From JBFGSX01 sp041581335 (GTDB taxonomy: Archaea > Thermoplasmatota > E2 > JACPAO01 > JAHFTW01), in assembly GCA_041581335.1 (NCBI GenBank), contig JBFIDG010000023.1, positions 1-20,053 on the forward strand: a DNA stretch of 20,053 bases, in the 5' to 3' direction. Below, piece after piece: positions 1 through 7,122 of the stretch (the first letter of the stretch is position 1; the number at the start of each line of letters is the position of its first letter). The position numbers and the translations under genes are program-made. Under the pieces are notes generated by a model, which did no database searches, was not told where the DNA came from, and was given only the letters and a program-made list of their open reading frames with translations.

Positions 1-1104
1 ATGGGCGGCGAACGACTCCTCGAAGCCTTGGGCGTGGCTGTAGAACGGCGCGATCCGGCCTTTGGAGCCGTCCTCGTCGTATCCGACCAGGGGCTGTTCT
101 AGGTTCAGGCGCTCACTCTCTCGCTTGGCCGCGATGATGTCGGCTGCATGGTCGTGGGCGAACTTCATGACCTCATCCATGACGACGCTGTGGCTGCTCA
201 CGCGGCGCTCGAAGGTCTGGAAAGGGTTGGCGTCGCTGGCGGGCGGGATGAAGCTCTCGATGAGCAGCCCGGCCACGTTGTTCAGGCCGTAGGAGTTGCG
301 CAGGATGCCCGGGTCAGGGCCACCGGCGGCGCGGGACGGGTTGAGTCCCATGACGCTCGTGACGCCATAATCCCCGTGCGTGTAGCCCTCGGCCTCCAGG
401 CGAGGCTTCAGGTGTTCGTAGTTGAACGTCGTCGACAGGTCCGCCGTGGGGGCACGGACGTTGCCATGGTTCGGGTACATCGTGGTGATGTCGTAGTCGT
501 AGGATTGGCGCGGGAACGGGTAACCGATGCCGCCCGTCGGGCTGCCGCCGTATTCGTGGTGGTCGAACGCCATGTGGACGTCCCAACGCTTCAGTACCTC
601 ATGGATGGCCTTGGCTTCCGGCGTGCCGACGTCGACGTGGTCGCGGTTGATGTCTTCACCGTGCGATCCCGCGCGCTGGTTGGCCATCGCTCCATCGGGA
701 TTGCTCTGGGCCAGGATGATGAGCAGCTGGTTGTCCAGGTACTGGCGGGCCGGACCGCCGTCGCGCAGTTGCTCCATGAGGCGCATCGCGGCCGGCGTGC
801 CTGCTGGTTCGTTGCCGTGCTGCTGCGTCATGATGAACACGACGACGCGCTGGGCCATCGGGACCGTGCTGTCAGGGTCCGTGAAGGCGGCGGCGTAGAG
901 TGGGCGGCCGTCCGCGCTGGCGCCGACCTGCACGACGGTGGCCCACGGGTTGCCGTCTAGGCTGTCGATGATGGCCTGGATCTCCGCCTGGTCCGGGACG
1001 AGGCCCAGGCTGAACGCCGGGTCGAAGGCGATGTCGCCCGTGTGGTCCGCCGCGACGAGTGGGACGGTGAGCAGGGCGACGATGGCCAGAGCAAGGACTC
1101 GCAT
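1..1104 (-). CDS. Secreted M14-family zinc carboxypeptidase (C-terminus beyond window)
   Basis: Metallocarboxypeptidase that probably acts outside the membrane, removing C-terminal residues from peptides. The frame is open for 368 codons from an ATG at 1104 to the window edge, so the C-terminus is missing. A hydrophobic N-terminus (MRVLALAIVALLTVPLVAA) is a clear signal peptide. The M14 signature is complete: HGNE at residues 96-99 supplies the zinc-binding His and Glu, DINR at 151-154 matches the Asn-Arg substrate-binding pair, DHH near 181-183 holds the third zinc ligand, and LLIES at 280-284 gives the general-base Glu283. The family is therefore secure and the enzyme should be active. It lies 39 nt downstream of the phosphatidyltransferase gene and is probably the last visible member of the glyA cluster. 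No strong ribosome binding site or TATA box is visible in that gap. Confidence 0.9.
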   Translation of the reverse strand, partial: MRVLALAIVALLTVPLVAADHTGDIAFDPAFSLGLVPDQAEIQAIIDSLDGNPWATVVQVGASADGRPLYAAAFTDPDSTVPMAQRVVVFIMTQQHGNEPAGTPAAMRLMEQLRDGGPARQYLDNQLLIILAQSNPDGAMANQRAGSHGEDINRDHVDVGTPEAKAIHEVLKRWDVHMAFDHHEYGGSPTGGIGYPFPRQSYDYDITTMYPNHGNVRAPTADLSTTFNYEHLKPRLEAEGYTHGDYGVTSVMGLNPSRAAGGPDPGILRNSYGLNNVAGLLIESFIPPASDANPFQTFERRVSSHSVVMDEVMKFAHDHAADIIAAKRESERLNLEQPLVGYDEDGSKGRIAPFYSHAQGFEESFAAH

Positions 1105-1143
1105 CGGCGAACAGGCCGTCTGCCCCCTGATGAGCGTTGTGGC

Positions 1144-1797
1144 CTAGTCGAGGCCGCCGTCCTTGTTGAACGCCCGCAGACCGCCGGCGAAGCGCTGGAT
1201 CGTGGTCACGAAGCCGACGGCCGCGAAGTAGACCAGCATCCAACCGAGCAGGGTCTGCGAATAGCCCAGGACGTTGAAATCCGTGAACTCGGCCCGGGTC
1301 GCCAGGAAGTACGTGACGACGGGGATGACGAGCATCATCACCATGCGGTCGGCACGGCCCAGCAGGCCCCCGTAGTTGCGCCCGATGCCCACCGCTTGCG
1401 CTTGCGTGCCGAGGTAGCTCGTCAACAAGGTGAAGACGATGGCGAACAGGCCGACTTCCACGCTGGCCCACGAGCTGAGCGCGATGCCGCCGATGAAGAG
1501 GACGTCCGAGAAGCGATCAATGGCGTGGTCAAGGTAGTCGCCCTTGAGGCTCGTCTTGCCCGTCATCTTCGCGACCTTGCCGTCGAGCAGGTCGAGGACG
1601 CTGTTGGTGAGCACCATGGCCCAGCCGATCAGGAGCCACGTCGGCTCCGCGGGGCTGCTGCGGTAGAATGCGTAGCCGCCGGCGATGGCGGCGACCAGGC
1701 TCCACCACGTGAACACGTTGGGGTGGATGTTGCGAAGCGCTTTGGCAAGGGGGACCAGCCACCAGTCGAGCCGGTGGCGTTGCTTGTCGAGGACCAT
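1144..1797 (-). CDS. CDP-alcohol phosphatidyltransferase, probable archaetidylinositol phosphate synthase
   Basis: Integral membrane enzyme that transfers a polar alcohol phosphate onto a CDP-activated lipid, making archaeal phospholipid. The family motif D-x2-D-G-x2-A-R-x8-G-x3-D-x3-D is read at residues 69-94 as DLLDG, then A-K, G86, D90 and D94. All four metal-binding aspartates are present; the usual Arg is Lys. Several hydrophobic segments surround it. I chose the ATG at 1797 (217 aa) because MVLDKQRHRLDWWLVPLAKAL looks like the normal family N-terminus, and because it leaves one base after the upstream kinase stop. An in-frame ATG at 1842 would add 15 residues and overlap the kinase by about 43 nt. 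Archaetidylinositol phosphate synthase is favoured by resemblance to archaeal family members; the alcohol substrate cannot be read from sequence alone. Confidence 0.85.
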   Translation of the reverse strand: MVLDKQRHRLDWWLVPLAKALRNIHPNVFTWWSLVAAIAGGYAFYRSSPAEPTWLLIGWAMVLTNSVLDLLDGKVAKMTGKTSLKGDYLDHAIDRFSDVLFIGGIALSSWASVEVGLFAIVFTLLTSYLGTQAQAVGIGRNYGGLLGRADRMVMMLVIPVVTYFLATRAEFTDFNVLGYSQTLLGWMLVYFAAVGFVTTIQRFAGGLRAFNKDGGLD

Positions 1798-1798
1798 G

Positions 1799-2311
1799 TC
1801 ACTGAAGGAGCCGCTCACTCCAGTCCACGCCTTCGAGGTCATGGTCCTTGGAGGGGTCGGGTCCGGAGGTCGCGAACGCAGCCAGTAGTTCTTCAGGACT
1901 TCGACGGCTGCCGTCGCGCTGTACGACGCGCACGCCCATGTCCAATGCCTCCAATAGCACGAGGTCCATGCACTCTGCTTCCCAGTTCTCCTGGATCTTC
2001 GCCGCAGCGTAGCCGCGGGCCTCCATGCGGGGCCGCAGCAGGTCGGGGTCGCAGCGCACGACCCAGATCTCGTCGACGGCGAGGTAGTGGCTCAGGTGGC
2101 CGTCCACGTAGCAGTGCGCGGGCAGGGGCAGGTCCTGGATGGCGTCCAGGTCGATGACTTCGGCGTCGTCTTCAGCATCGTGGCCGGCCACCGCGCCGGC
2201 GCCCTGGGCCAGCGTATGGACATCGAGCACCGTGTGGCCCTGGGCCCGAAGGAGCTCGCAGAGAGTGGTCTTGCCGCATCCGGGGGTGCCGGTGACGGCG
2301 ACGCTTGCCAT
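1799..2311 (-). CDS. AK6/Fap7-type adenylate kinase (NMP kinase)
   Basis: Small P-loop kinase, 170 aa, related to archaeal and eukaryal AK6 (Fap7), which phosphorylates AMP/dAMP and in eukaryotes assists small-subunit ribosome maturation. The P-loop GTPGCGKT lies at residues 8-15. The family-typical block HLSHYLAVDEIWVVRCDP, then L-R-x-R-x-x-x-RGY and KIQENWEAE, matches the NMP-binding and lid regions. The ATG at 2311 is chosen because the kinase fold begins there and a GAGGT ribosome binding site precedes it. The frame is open further upstream, but that part is arginine/serine-rich antisense translation of glyA and not plausible protein. It follows glyA by 7 nt and is one base from the downstream phosphatidyltransferase, so all three are probably co-transcribed. 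A ribosome-assembly role is inference from the family. Confidence 0.9.
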   Translation of the reverse strand: MASVAVTGTPGCGKTTLCELLRAQGHTVLDVHTLAQGAGAVAGHDAEDDAEVIDLDAIQDLPLPAHCYVDGHLSHYLAVDEIWVVRCDPDLLRPRMEARGYAAAKIQENWEAECMDLVLLEALDMGVRVVQRDGSRRSPEELLAAFATSGPDPSKDHDLEGVDWSERLLQ

Positions 2312-2315
2312 CAGG

Positions 2316-2320
2316 ACCTC
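2316..2320 (-). promoter_or_regulatory. Ribosome binding site of the AK6-like kinase
   Basis: On the minus strand the bases read GAGGT followed by CCTG and ATG. GAGGT pairs with the CCUCC-type 3' end of archaeal 16S rRNA. It overlaps the glyA stop codon (TGA at 2321-2319) and decides the kinase start, favouring translation by re-initiation after glyA. Confidence 0.6.
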
Positions 2321-3629
2321 AGGCCGTGACGGTCGTGCCGAGCATGTCGTGCCACTCGTACCCGCCGCGCTTCTGGTCGTTGAAGCAGTACTGGACGGTC
2401 TGGAACTCGCCCTTGAAGGCCTTGACGTCCGTCTTGACCTTGGCCGGGTCCTCCTTGTCCAAAAGTACACGCCGGTAGAAGCGGGCGACCTCTTCCATCT
2501 CGCCGCGACCCATGCCGACGCGGGTCAGCTCTTGGACGCCGAGCCGCAGACCGCTGGGGTGCAGGGGCTTGGTGTCGCCAGGGAGCATGTTCATGTTGGT
2601 GATGATGCCGGCATCTTCCAGGAGCTGCGCGGCGATGGCGCCGGCGCTGCTGTCGGCCTCGCCGTGGCGGGTGACGACCTGGTGGCTCATGGTGTAGCCA
2701 CGGGATTCGCCCAGCACATCGAAGCCTTCAGAGGCCAGGGCGGCGCCGAACGCTTGGGCGTTGGCGACGATGTCGGCGGCGTATTGCCTGCCGAACTGCT
2801 GGAACTCGGCCAGCGCGATGACCTTGCCTGCCATGTGGTGCAGGTGGTAGTTGCTGCAGACGCCTGGGAAGACGCCGCTGTTGAGGCGGCGCTGGAACTT
2901 CGGGTCGTCGGAGTTGCTGAAGACGAAGCCACCCTGTGGGCCGGGGAAGGTCTTGTGGCTGCTGCCGGTCATGACGTCGGCGCCTTCGCGCAGGGGGTCC
3001 TGGAATTTGCCGCCGGCGATGAGGCCAAGGACGTGGGCGCCGTCGTACATGACGACCCCGCCTTCCTCATGGGCCGCTTCCGCGACCTCCTTCATGGGGT
3101 TGGGGAACAGGATCATAGACTGGCCGAACAAGGCGAGCTTGGGCTTGACCTCGCGGACCATCTTGATGGCGGCGTCGACGTCGATCTGCATCTCGTCGAC
3201 CATCCAGGGGTAGGTGTGGAGGTCGAGGCCGCGCATGCCGACCGCGCCCATGTTGGCGTGGCTGATGTGGCCGCCGTCGGCGGTGCTGACCGCCGTGATG
3301 GCATCGCCGGGCTTGGTGAGGGCCTTCAGGACCGCCAGGTTGCTGTTGGTGCCGCTGGTGGACTGGATGTTGGCGAACTTGGCGTCGAAGACCTCTTGGG
3401 CCAGGGTGATGCCCAGCGCCTCGATGTCGTCGAACGGGCCGCAGCCTTGGTAGTAGCGCTTGCCGGGCAGGCCTTCGGCGTAGCGGCCGTGCAGGTCCGT
3501 GGCCAGCATCTCGGCCACGCGCGGCGAGACGATGTTCTCGGAGGCGATCATACCCAGGCCATCACGGAACTGGGTGGTGTTGCGCTGAGCGGCCTCGCGG
3601 ACGAGGTCCACGGCGGCACGGGGGTCCAT
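2319..3629 (-). CDS. glyA: Serine hydroxymethyltransferase
   Basis: PLP enzyme interconverting serine and glycine while loading a one-carbon unit on a pterin carrier; cytoplasmic, 436 aa, near the usual family length. Visible landmarks are the substrate region ASEN at residues 29-32, RYYQGCG at 58-64, the cofactor aspartate in YDGAH (Asp196), and the PLP-binding lysine in TGSSHKTFPGPQGG (Lys226). The ATG at 3629 begins MDPRAAVDLV. A TTTATC box lies 25-30 nt upstream of it, so the mRNA may start at or very near the ATG. The frame stays open upstream to 3755, but that extension is basic, unlike the family, and would cross the promoter. First gene of a leftward cluster with the AK6-like kinase and the phosphatidyltransferase. 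Confidence 0.97.
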   Translation of the reverse strand: MDPRAAVDLVREAAQRNTTQFRDGLGMIASENIVSPRVAEMLATDLHGRYAEGLPGKRYYQGCGPFDDIEALGITLAQEVFDAKFANIQSTSGTNSNLAVLKALTKPGDAITAVSTADGGHISHANMGAVGMRGLDLHTYPWMVDEMQIDVDAAIKMVREVKPKLALFGQSMILFPNPMKEVAEAAHEEGGVVMYDGAHVLGLIAGGKFQDPLREGADVMTGSSHKTFPGPQGGFVFSNSDDPKFQRRLNSGVFPGVCSNYHLHHMAGKVIALAEFQQFGRQYAADIVANAQAFGAALASEGFDVLGESRGYTMSHQVVTRHGEADSSAGAIAAQLLEDAGIITNMNMLPGDTKPLHPSGLRLGVQELTRVGMGRGEMEEVARFYRRVLLDKEDPAKVKTDVKAFKGEFQTVQYCFNDQKRGGYEWHDMLGTTVTA

Positions 3630-3653
3630 GGGCGGCGGGACGGAGCGGTCTTT

Positions 3654-3659
3654 GATAAA
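3654..3659 (-). promoter_or_regulatory. TATA-like promoter element of glyA
   Basis: The minus strand reads CGATTTATCAAAG in an otherwise GC-rich spacer. The TTTATC core is centred about 27 nt from the glyA ATG. Archaeal TATA boxes sit about 26 nt before the transcription start, so this predicts a leaderless or nearly leaderless mRNA. Confidence 0.6.
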
Positions 3660-3732
3660 TCGACGGGGACGGATTCCCCTGGAGGTTGGCGGGCGGACCG
3701 GCCCAAGGGCGTTGGCCCCTCCCTGAAGGCGT

Positions 3733-3738
3733 TTTATC
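3733..3738 (+). promoter_or_regulatory. TATA-like promoter element of the helical protein gene
   Basis: GTTTTATCGC contains the same TTTATC core as the glyA and lonB promoters, centred about 26 nt before the ATG at 3761. It forms the other half of the divergent promoter region 3630-3760 and suggests a leaderless transcript. Confidence 0.6.
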
Positions 3739-3760
3739 GCCGGCGGACGAACCAAAGGGC

Positions 3761-4249
3761 ATGGACCACCCGAGTCTGCGTTATTTGAAGGGCGAAGCCG
3801 AAGCGCTGGACTTGGAAGCAGCGCGCATCGACCAGGGCATCGCGATGGGCATCCCGATCGAGACCTTGGCGGCGCAATGCATCCAGCGCGCCTCCGACCG
3901 AGTGGGGCCGCTGCTCAACGAGGAGCAGGCGACGCTGAGCGCCGTCTTGCGGGAGCACAACGCCTCGGATCCGGCGGTCCTGCGTGAGATCGCGGCCCGG
4001 GAGCGGGTCCGGGCCGGTTGCGAGGCGGTCGAAGAGGCGGTCCAGCACGGGCACGACGTGGAGCGCTGCTTGGAGGCCTACGCGGCCGACCTGCATGCCT
4101 ATGCGGCGATTGAGCGTGATGAGGTCCACGCCGCGGCCCTCGCGGCGGGCGATCGGATGCTACGCGAAGCGGACTTCCGCGTCCGTGCCTACGGCAAAGG
4201 GGAGCCAGAGGTCGTGGTCGAGGACAGTCTCTGGACCGCCAGCCCGTAA
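3761..4249 (+). CDS. Uncharacterised helical protein
   Basis: I do not recognise this 162-aa protein. It is rich in Ala, Glu, Arg and Leu with heptad-like spacing and reads as almost entirely alpha-helical, with no signal peptide or membrane segment, so it is probably cytoplasmic. It contains two cysteines in the body that do not form a recognisable metal motif. The ATG at 3761 is preferred to an earlier in-frame start at 3686 because a TTTATC box sits about 26 nt before it. The gene is divergent from glyA and convergent with DNA polymerase IV; the last 61 nt of each overlap tail to tail. The reading frame, promoter and codon pattern support a real gene; no function is assigned. Confidence 0.7.
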   Translation: MDHPSLRYLKGEAEALDLEAARIDQGIAMGIPIETLAAQCIQRASDRVGPLLNEEQATLSAVLREHNASDPAVLREIAARERVRAGCEAVEEAVQHGHDVERCLEAYAADLHAYAAIERDEVHAAALAAGDRMLREADFRVRAYGKGEPEVVVEDSLWTASP

Positions 4250-5343
4250 TGGCTGAGGGCGCGCTGCCCCGAGTTCTCTTTGAAGCCGCTGAGGCGGACG
4301 CCGACCAGCCGGACGGCACGGCCGTCGCATAGCGGCCGTAGGAGCCCGTCGACAGTGGCCGCGGCCAGGGCACCGCCGTCTGGGCTGCTGGGTTGGATCG
4401 GGATGCTGAGCGTGTGGGCGCGGGTCAGCGTGGTGAAGTCGCTGTAACGTATCTTGACCGTGATCGTCGCGAAGTCGCGCGAGTCATCGCTCTGGAGCAG
4501 GCCACGCATCAACTTTTGCGCCGCGGCGAGGATCTTGGCGGGGTCACTCTGGTCCTGGCCATAGGTCCGTTCGTTACCCCGGCTCTTGCGTGGGCCGCGG
4601 TCGGCGACCACGTCCCGGTCATCGATGCCATTGGCGACATCATGGAGCCAGGCCCCATGGCTCCCGAAGCGCTCGGCCAGGAGACCCGGCGCGGTGCTGG
4701 CCAGCTCGCCGATGCTGTGGATGTCCCACTCAGCAAGGCGTGCCGCGGTCTTGGGGCCGCAGCCATTGATGAGCCGCACGGGCAGCGGATCCAGGAAGGC
4801 GACGACATCTGCCGGCGTGACGACGGTGATGCCGTGGGGCTTGCGATAATCGCTGGCGATCTTGGCGATGCTCTTGCTGGGGCCGATGCCGATGGACGCA
4901 CTAAGCCCGGTCTCGCGTTTGATGGCGGCCTGCATGCTGCGGGCCAGGTTGCGGGCTTCTGCAGCGTCGCCTCCCGTGCGCTCGGAGACGTCGAGGTAGG
5001 CTTCGTCCGCCCCCATGACCTGGAGGCGGGCTGTGGTACCATCCTGGTCGGCGTAGCGTTCCAGGATGCTCATGACGTCTTGGCTTGCGGCCTGGTAGAG
5101 CTCGAACCGGGGGCGCAGGAAGACCGCACGGGGGCAGCGCCGATAGGCTTCGCTGATGGGCATGGCGCTCCGGATGCCGTATTCACGGGCGCGGTAGTTG
5201 CAGGTGCTGACGACCCCCCGGCCTCGGCCGCCCTGCGGGTCCGCGCCCACGACCACGGGGACCTCTGCGAGTGCCGGGTCTTCGCGGGCGTGGACGCTGG
5301 CGTAGAAGGCGTCCATGTCGACGTGCAGGATGATGCGGCCCAC
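4189..5343 (-). CDS. dinB: Y-family DNA polymerase IV (Dpo4-like)
   Basis: Translesion DNA polymerase, 384 aa, extending primers past damaged bases. The palm motif HVDMDAFYASV (residues 7-17) supplies the first catalytic Asp9 and an aromatic steric gate; GADEAYLDVS (111-120) supplies Asp113 and Glu114; GIGPSKSIAKIASDYRKP is the helix-hairpin-helix/thumb region, and FATITVKIRYSDFTTLTRA begins the little finger. The start is taken as GTG at 5343, giving VGRIILHVDMDAF, because archaeal relatives begin just before this strand; upstream in-frame codons would intrude on the divergent gene. The C-terminus has QRALSHYG, a degenerate resemblance to a PCNA-interacting box, and its last codons overlap the convergent gene. 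No convincing promoter was found at leaderless spacing; TACTTTC near 5393 is a weak candidate. Confidence 0.95.
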   Translation of the reverse strand: MGRIILHVDMDAFYASVHAREDPALAEVPVVVGADPQGGRGRGVVSTCNYRAREYGIRSAMPISEAYRRCPRAVFLRPRFELYQAASQDVMSILERYADQDGTTARLQVMGADEAYLDVSERTGGDAAEARNLARSMQAAIKRETGLSASIGIGPSKSIAKIASDYRKPHGITVVTPADVVAFLDPLPVRLINGCGPKTAARLAEWDIHSIGELASTAPGLLAERFGSHGAWLHDVANGIDDRDVVADRGPRKSRGNERTYGQDQSDPAKILAAAQKLMRGLLQSDDSRDFATITVKIRYSDFTTLTRAHTLSIPIQPSSPDGGALAAATVDGLLRPLCDGRAVRLVGVRLSGFKENSGQRALSHYGLAVQRLSSTTTSGSPLP

Positions 5344-5408
5344 GGACGACACTGGGCAGCCACGGACAAGGGTGCGCCGGAGAGCGGGGTGAAAGTACGT
5401 GGCGGGTG

Positions 5409-5416
5409 TTTTTGAA
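5409..5416 (+). promoter_or_regulatory. Possible TATA-like element of the DUF4234 pair
   Basis: TTTTTGAA, the only T-rich stretch in the spacer, is centred about 26 nt before the ATG at 5438. Spacing matches the other predicted leaderless promoters of the window, though the sequence is a weaker match. Confidence 0.4.
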
Positions 5417-5437
5417 GGCCCGCCCCGATGCCCCGGC

Positions 5438-5839
5438 ATGTCCGCTGGTCCATCGACCCAGACGCTGCGTGCCATCCCGATCGGCAAGGCCATCGTCCTG
5501 AGCATCATCACCCTCGGCATCTACTACCTGATCACCGTGTACCGCAACACCAAGGACATCCAGGCCGCCCGTGCACAGCCCTTCGGCGCATGGCAGATCG
5601 TCTTCTGGCTCGGCGTCTTCCTGCCCTTCGTGGGGATCGTCAACTACGTCATGAACGGCATCGGCCTGTCGGAGCTGCGCAGCACGCGCAACCTTGACAG
5701 TTCCATCATGTGGGTCGTTGCCCTCGTACTGACCATCATGGTGCCCCCGATCGGCCAGATCGTCTGGGCCGTCCACTACAACGGCAGCCTGACCGAGACC
5801 GGCCATGGCACCGGCGCCGGCGCACCGACCACCGCATGA
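5438..5839 (+). CDS. DUF4234-type membrane protein, first of a pair
   Basis: Small integral membrane protein of 133 aa resembling the DUF4234 family, whose function is unknown. The hallmark is the N-terminal segment AIVLSIITLGIYYLITVYRN: a hydrophobic helix with a T-L-G-I-Y turn followed by a polar stretch. Two further hydrophobic segments lie near residues 50-70 and 88-108, and the tail is hydrophilic and Gly/Ala/Thr-rich. The ATG at 5438 is favoured over an upstream GTG at 5399 because a T-rich element sits at promoter spacing from it. Its stop TGA overlaps the ATG of the next gene, a homologue, so the two are translationally coupled and probably interact or act together. Confidence 0.75.
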   Translation: MSAGPSTQTLRAIPIGKAIVLSIITLGIYYLITVYRNTKDIQAARAQPFGAWQIVFWLGVFLPFVGIVNYVMNGIGLSELRSTRNLDSSIMWVVALVLTIMVPPIGQIVWAVHYNGSLTETGHGTGAGAPTTA

Positions 5840-6189
5840 TGCGGACCATCCCGATCGCCCGCACCGTCGTCCTCAGCATCGTGACGCTGGGCGTCTACGG
5901 CGCCATCTGGGGTTACCGCAACGCCGAGGATCTGCACCAGGACCACGAAGGCTTCCGCCACTGGCGCCTATTGTTCTGGCTCGGGTTCGTGACCATCGGC
6001 CTGACGTGGGCTGTGCTGGCGATCATGAACTTCGTCCACCTCAACCACCTGCGCGCCGCAGCCGGCATCCCGCCGCACGCCACCGGCGTCTGGGCGATGA
6101 TCCTCATCTGGGTCCCGGTATTGAGCTGGGTCGCCGCGGTGCTGTGGGCCCAATACTGGAACCACAGCGTGTTCGTGCTGAGTTCCTAG
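5836..6189 (+). CDS. DUF4234-type membrane protein, second of a pair
   Basis: Membrane protein of 117 aa, clearly paralogous to the preceding gene: RTIPIARTVVLSIVTLGVYG lines up with RAIPIGKAIVLSIITLGIYY, and both continue with a Y-R-N sequence. Three hydrophobic segments are visible. The start is one of two consecutive ATGs (5836 or 5839); 5836 gives an ATGA overlap with the upstream stop and 5839 a TGATG overlap. No separate ribosome binding site is apparent, which fits re-initiation by the terminating ribosome. The pair probably arose by tandem duplication. Function is unknown. Confidence 0.75.
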   Translation: MMRTIPIARTVVLSIVTLGVYGAIWGYRNAEDLHQDHEGFRHWRLLFWLGFVTIGLTWAVLAIMNFVHLNHLRAAAGIPPHATGVWAMILIWVPVLSWVAAVLWAQYWNHSVFVLSS

Positions 6190-6197
6190 GAGCCACG

Positions 6198-6204
6198 CTT
6201 TAAG
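6198..6204 (+). promoter_or_regulatory. Possible TATA-like element of the cis-prenyltransferase gene
   Basis: CTTTAAG is centred about 25 nt before the GTG at 6226, in the short spacer after the DUF4234 pair. Spacing matches a leaderless promoter; the short motif makes the call tentative. Confidence 0.4.
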
Positions 6205-6225
6205 CCGGCCATCGGTGGGCTCTTT

Positions 6226-7116
6226 GTGGCGCGCATCCAGGAACTGGAACGCAAGGCTGGCAAGGGCATTGATGACCTTGCCAAGAGCCTCTTGCGCTTG
6301 CGCGTCATCCGTGGCCCGGCGCGCAAGCTGGCCAACAGCAAGCTCGCCTGGAGCTTCGTCAGCCGGCTGGATCGCGTCCGGGCCCACCGACTCCAAGACC
6401 GCATCCTGCGCTCCGTGGTCCCCCAACACGTGGGCATCATCATGGACGGCAACCGCCGCTTCGCCAAGCTGCTTGGACTGGGCGACGTCTCCATGGGCCA
6501 TGTGGCCGGCCAAGAACGCCTGGAGACCGTCCTCGACTGGTGTCTCGAACTGCAGATCCGATACCTCACCGTGTATGCGTTCTCCACAGAGAACTTCCAC
6601 CGGGCCGATGAAGAGCGCGAACTGCTGATGGAGCTGTTCGAACACAATTTCCGGAAGATGGCGGACGACCCGCGCGTCCACAACAACCGGATCCGGGTCC
6701 GCGTCATCGGCCACCTGGAACTGCTACCCCCGAGCGTCCAGGAAGCCGCCCGCATCGTCATGGAGCGGACGAAGGACTACGACGCCTATCACTTCAACGT
6801 CGCCGTCGCCTATGGCGGCCGCCAAGAGATCGTCCACGCCGTGCAGCGGATCGCCGACAAGGTCGCCGCGGGCGAACTCACCTCGGCCCAGGTCACCGAC
6901 AGGACGATCTCCGAACACATGTACTACGGCGATCTGCCGGACCCGGACTTCCTCATCCGCACCAGCGGCGAAGAGCGCATCAGCAACTTCCTGCTTTGGC
7001 AGATCGCTTACGCGGAGCTCTACTTCGCGGACATCAATTGGCCGGAACTGGATCGCTGGCGCTTCCTGCGGGCCATCGAGACGTACCAGAAACGGCAACG
7101 TCGCTACGGCCAGTGA
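6226..7116 (+). CDS. uppS: cis-Prenyltransferase (polyprenyl diphosphate synthase)
   Basis: Extends a short allylic diphosphate with cis-isoprene units to make the polyprenyl carrier used for glycan assembly and protein glycosylation in archaea. Of 296 residues, the catalytic region starts at HVGIIMDGNRRFAK (68-81, with Asp74 binding Mg-diphosphate); GH (91-92), YAFSTENFHR, and RTSGEERISNFLLWQIAYAE are the remaining family blocks. DGNRR rather than the bacterial DGNGR is typical of archaeal and eukaryal (dolichol-type) enzymes. About 65 basic residues precede the domain, longer than in bacterial enzymes. The GTG at 6226 is used because it is the only sensible start and a CTTTAAG element lies 25 nt upstream. 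The gene converges on the four-helix protein gene with only 6 bases between them. Confidence 0.95.
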   Translation: MARIQELERKAGKGIDDLAKSLLRLRVIRGPARKLANSKLAWSFVSRLDRVRAHRLQDRILRSVVPQHVGIIMDGNRRFAKLLGLGDVSMGHVAGQERLETVLDWCLELQIRYLTVYAFSTENFHRADEERELLMELFEHNFRKMADDPRVHNNRIRVRVIGHLELLPPSVQEAARIVMERTKDYDAYHFNVAVAYGGRQEIVHAVQRIADKVAAGELTSAQVTDRTISEHMYYGDLPDPDFLIRTSGEERISNFLLWQIAYAELYFADINWPELDRWRFLRAIETYQKRQRRYGQ

Positions 7117-7122
7117 GCCGGG

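Noticed and set aside
1042..2157. 371-codon plus-strand open frame
   Set aside because: Antisense to the phosphatidyltransferase and kinase; charged low-complexity content without domains.
2139..3788. 549-codon plus-strand open frame
   Set aside because: It mirrors glyA, whose PLP-binding lysine and other motifs are clear. Long antisense frames are expected where the third codon positions are G/C-rich.
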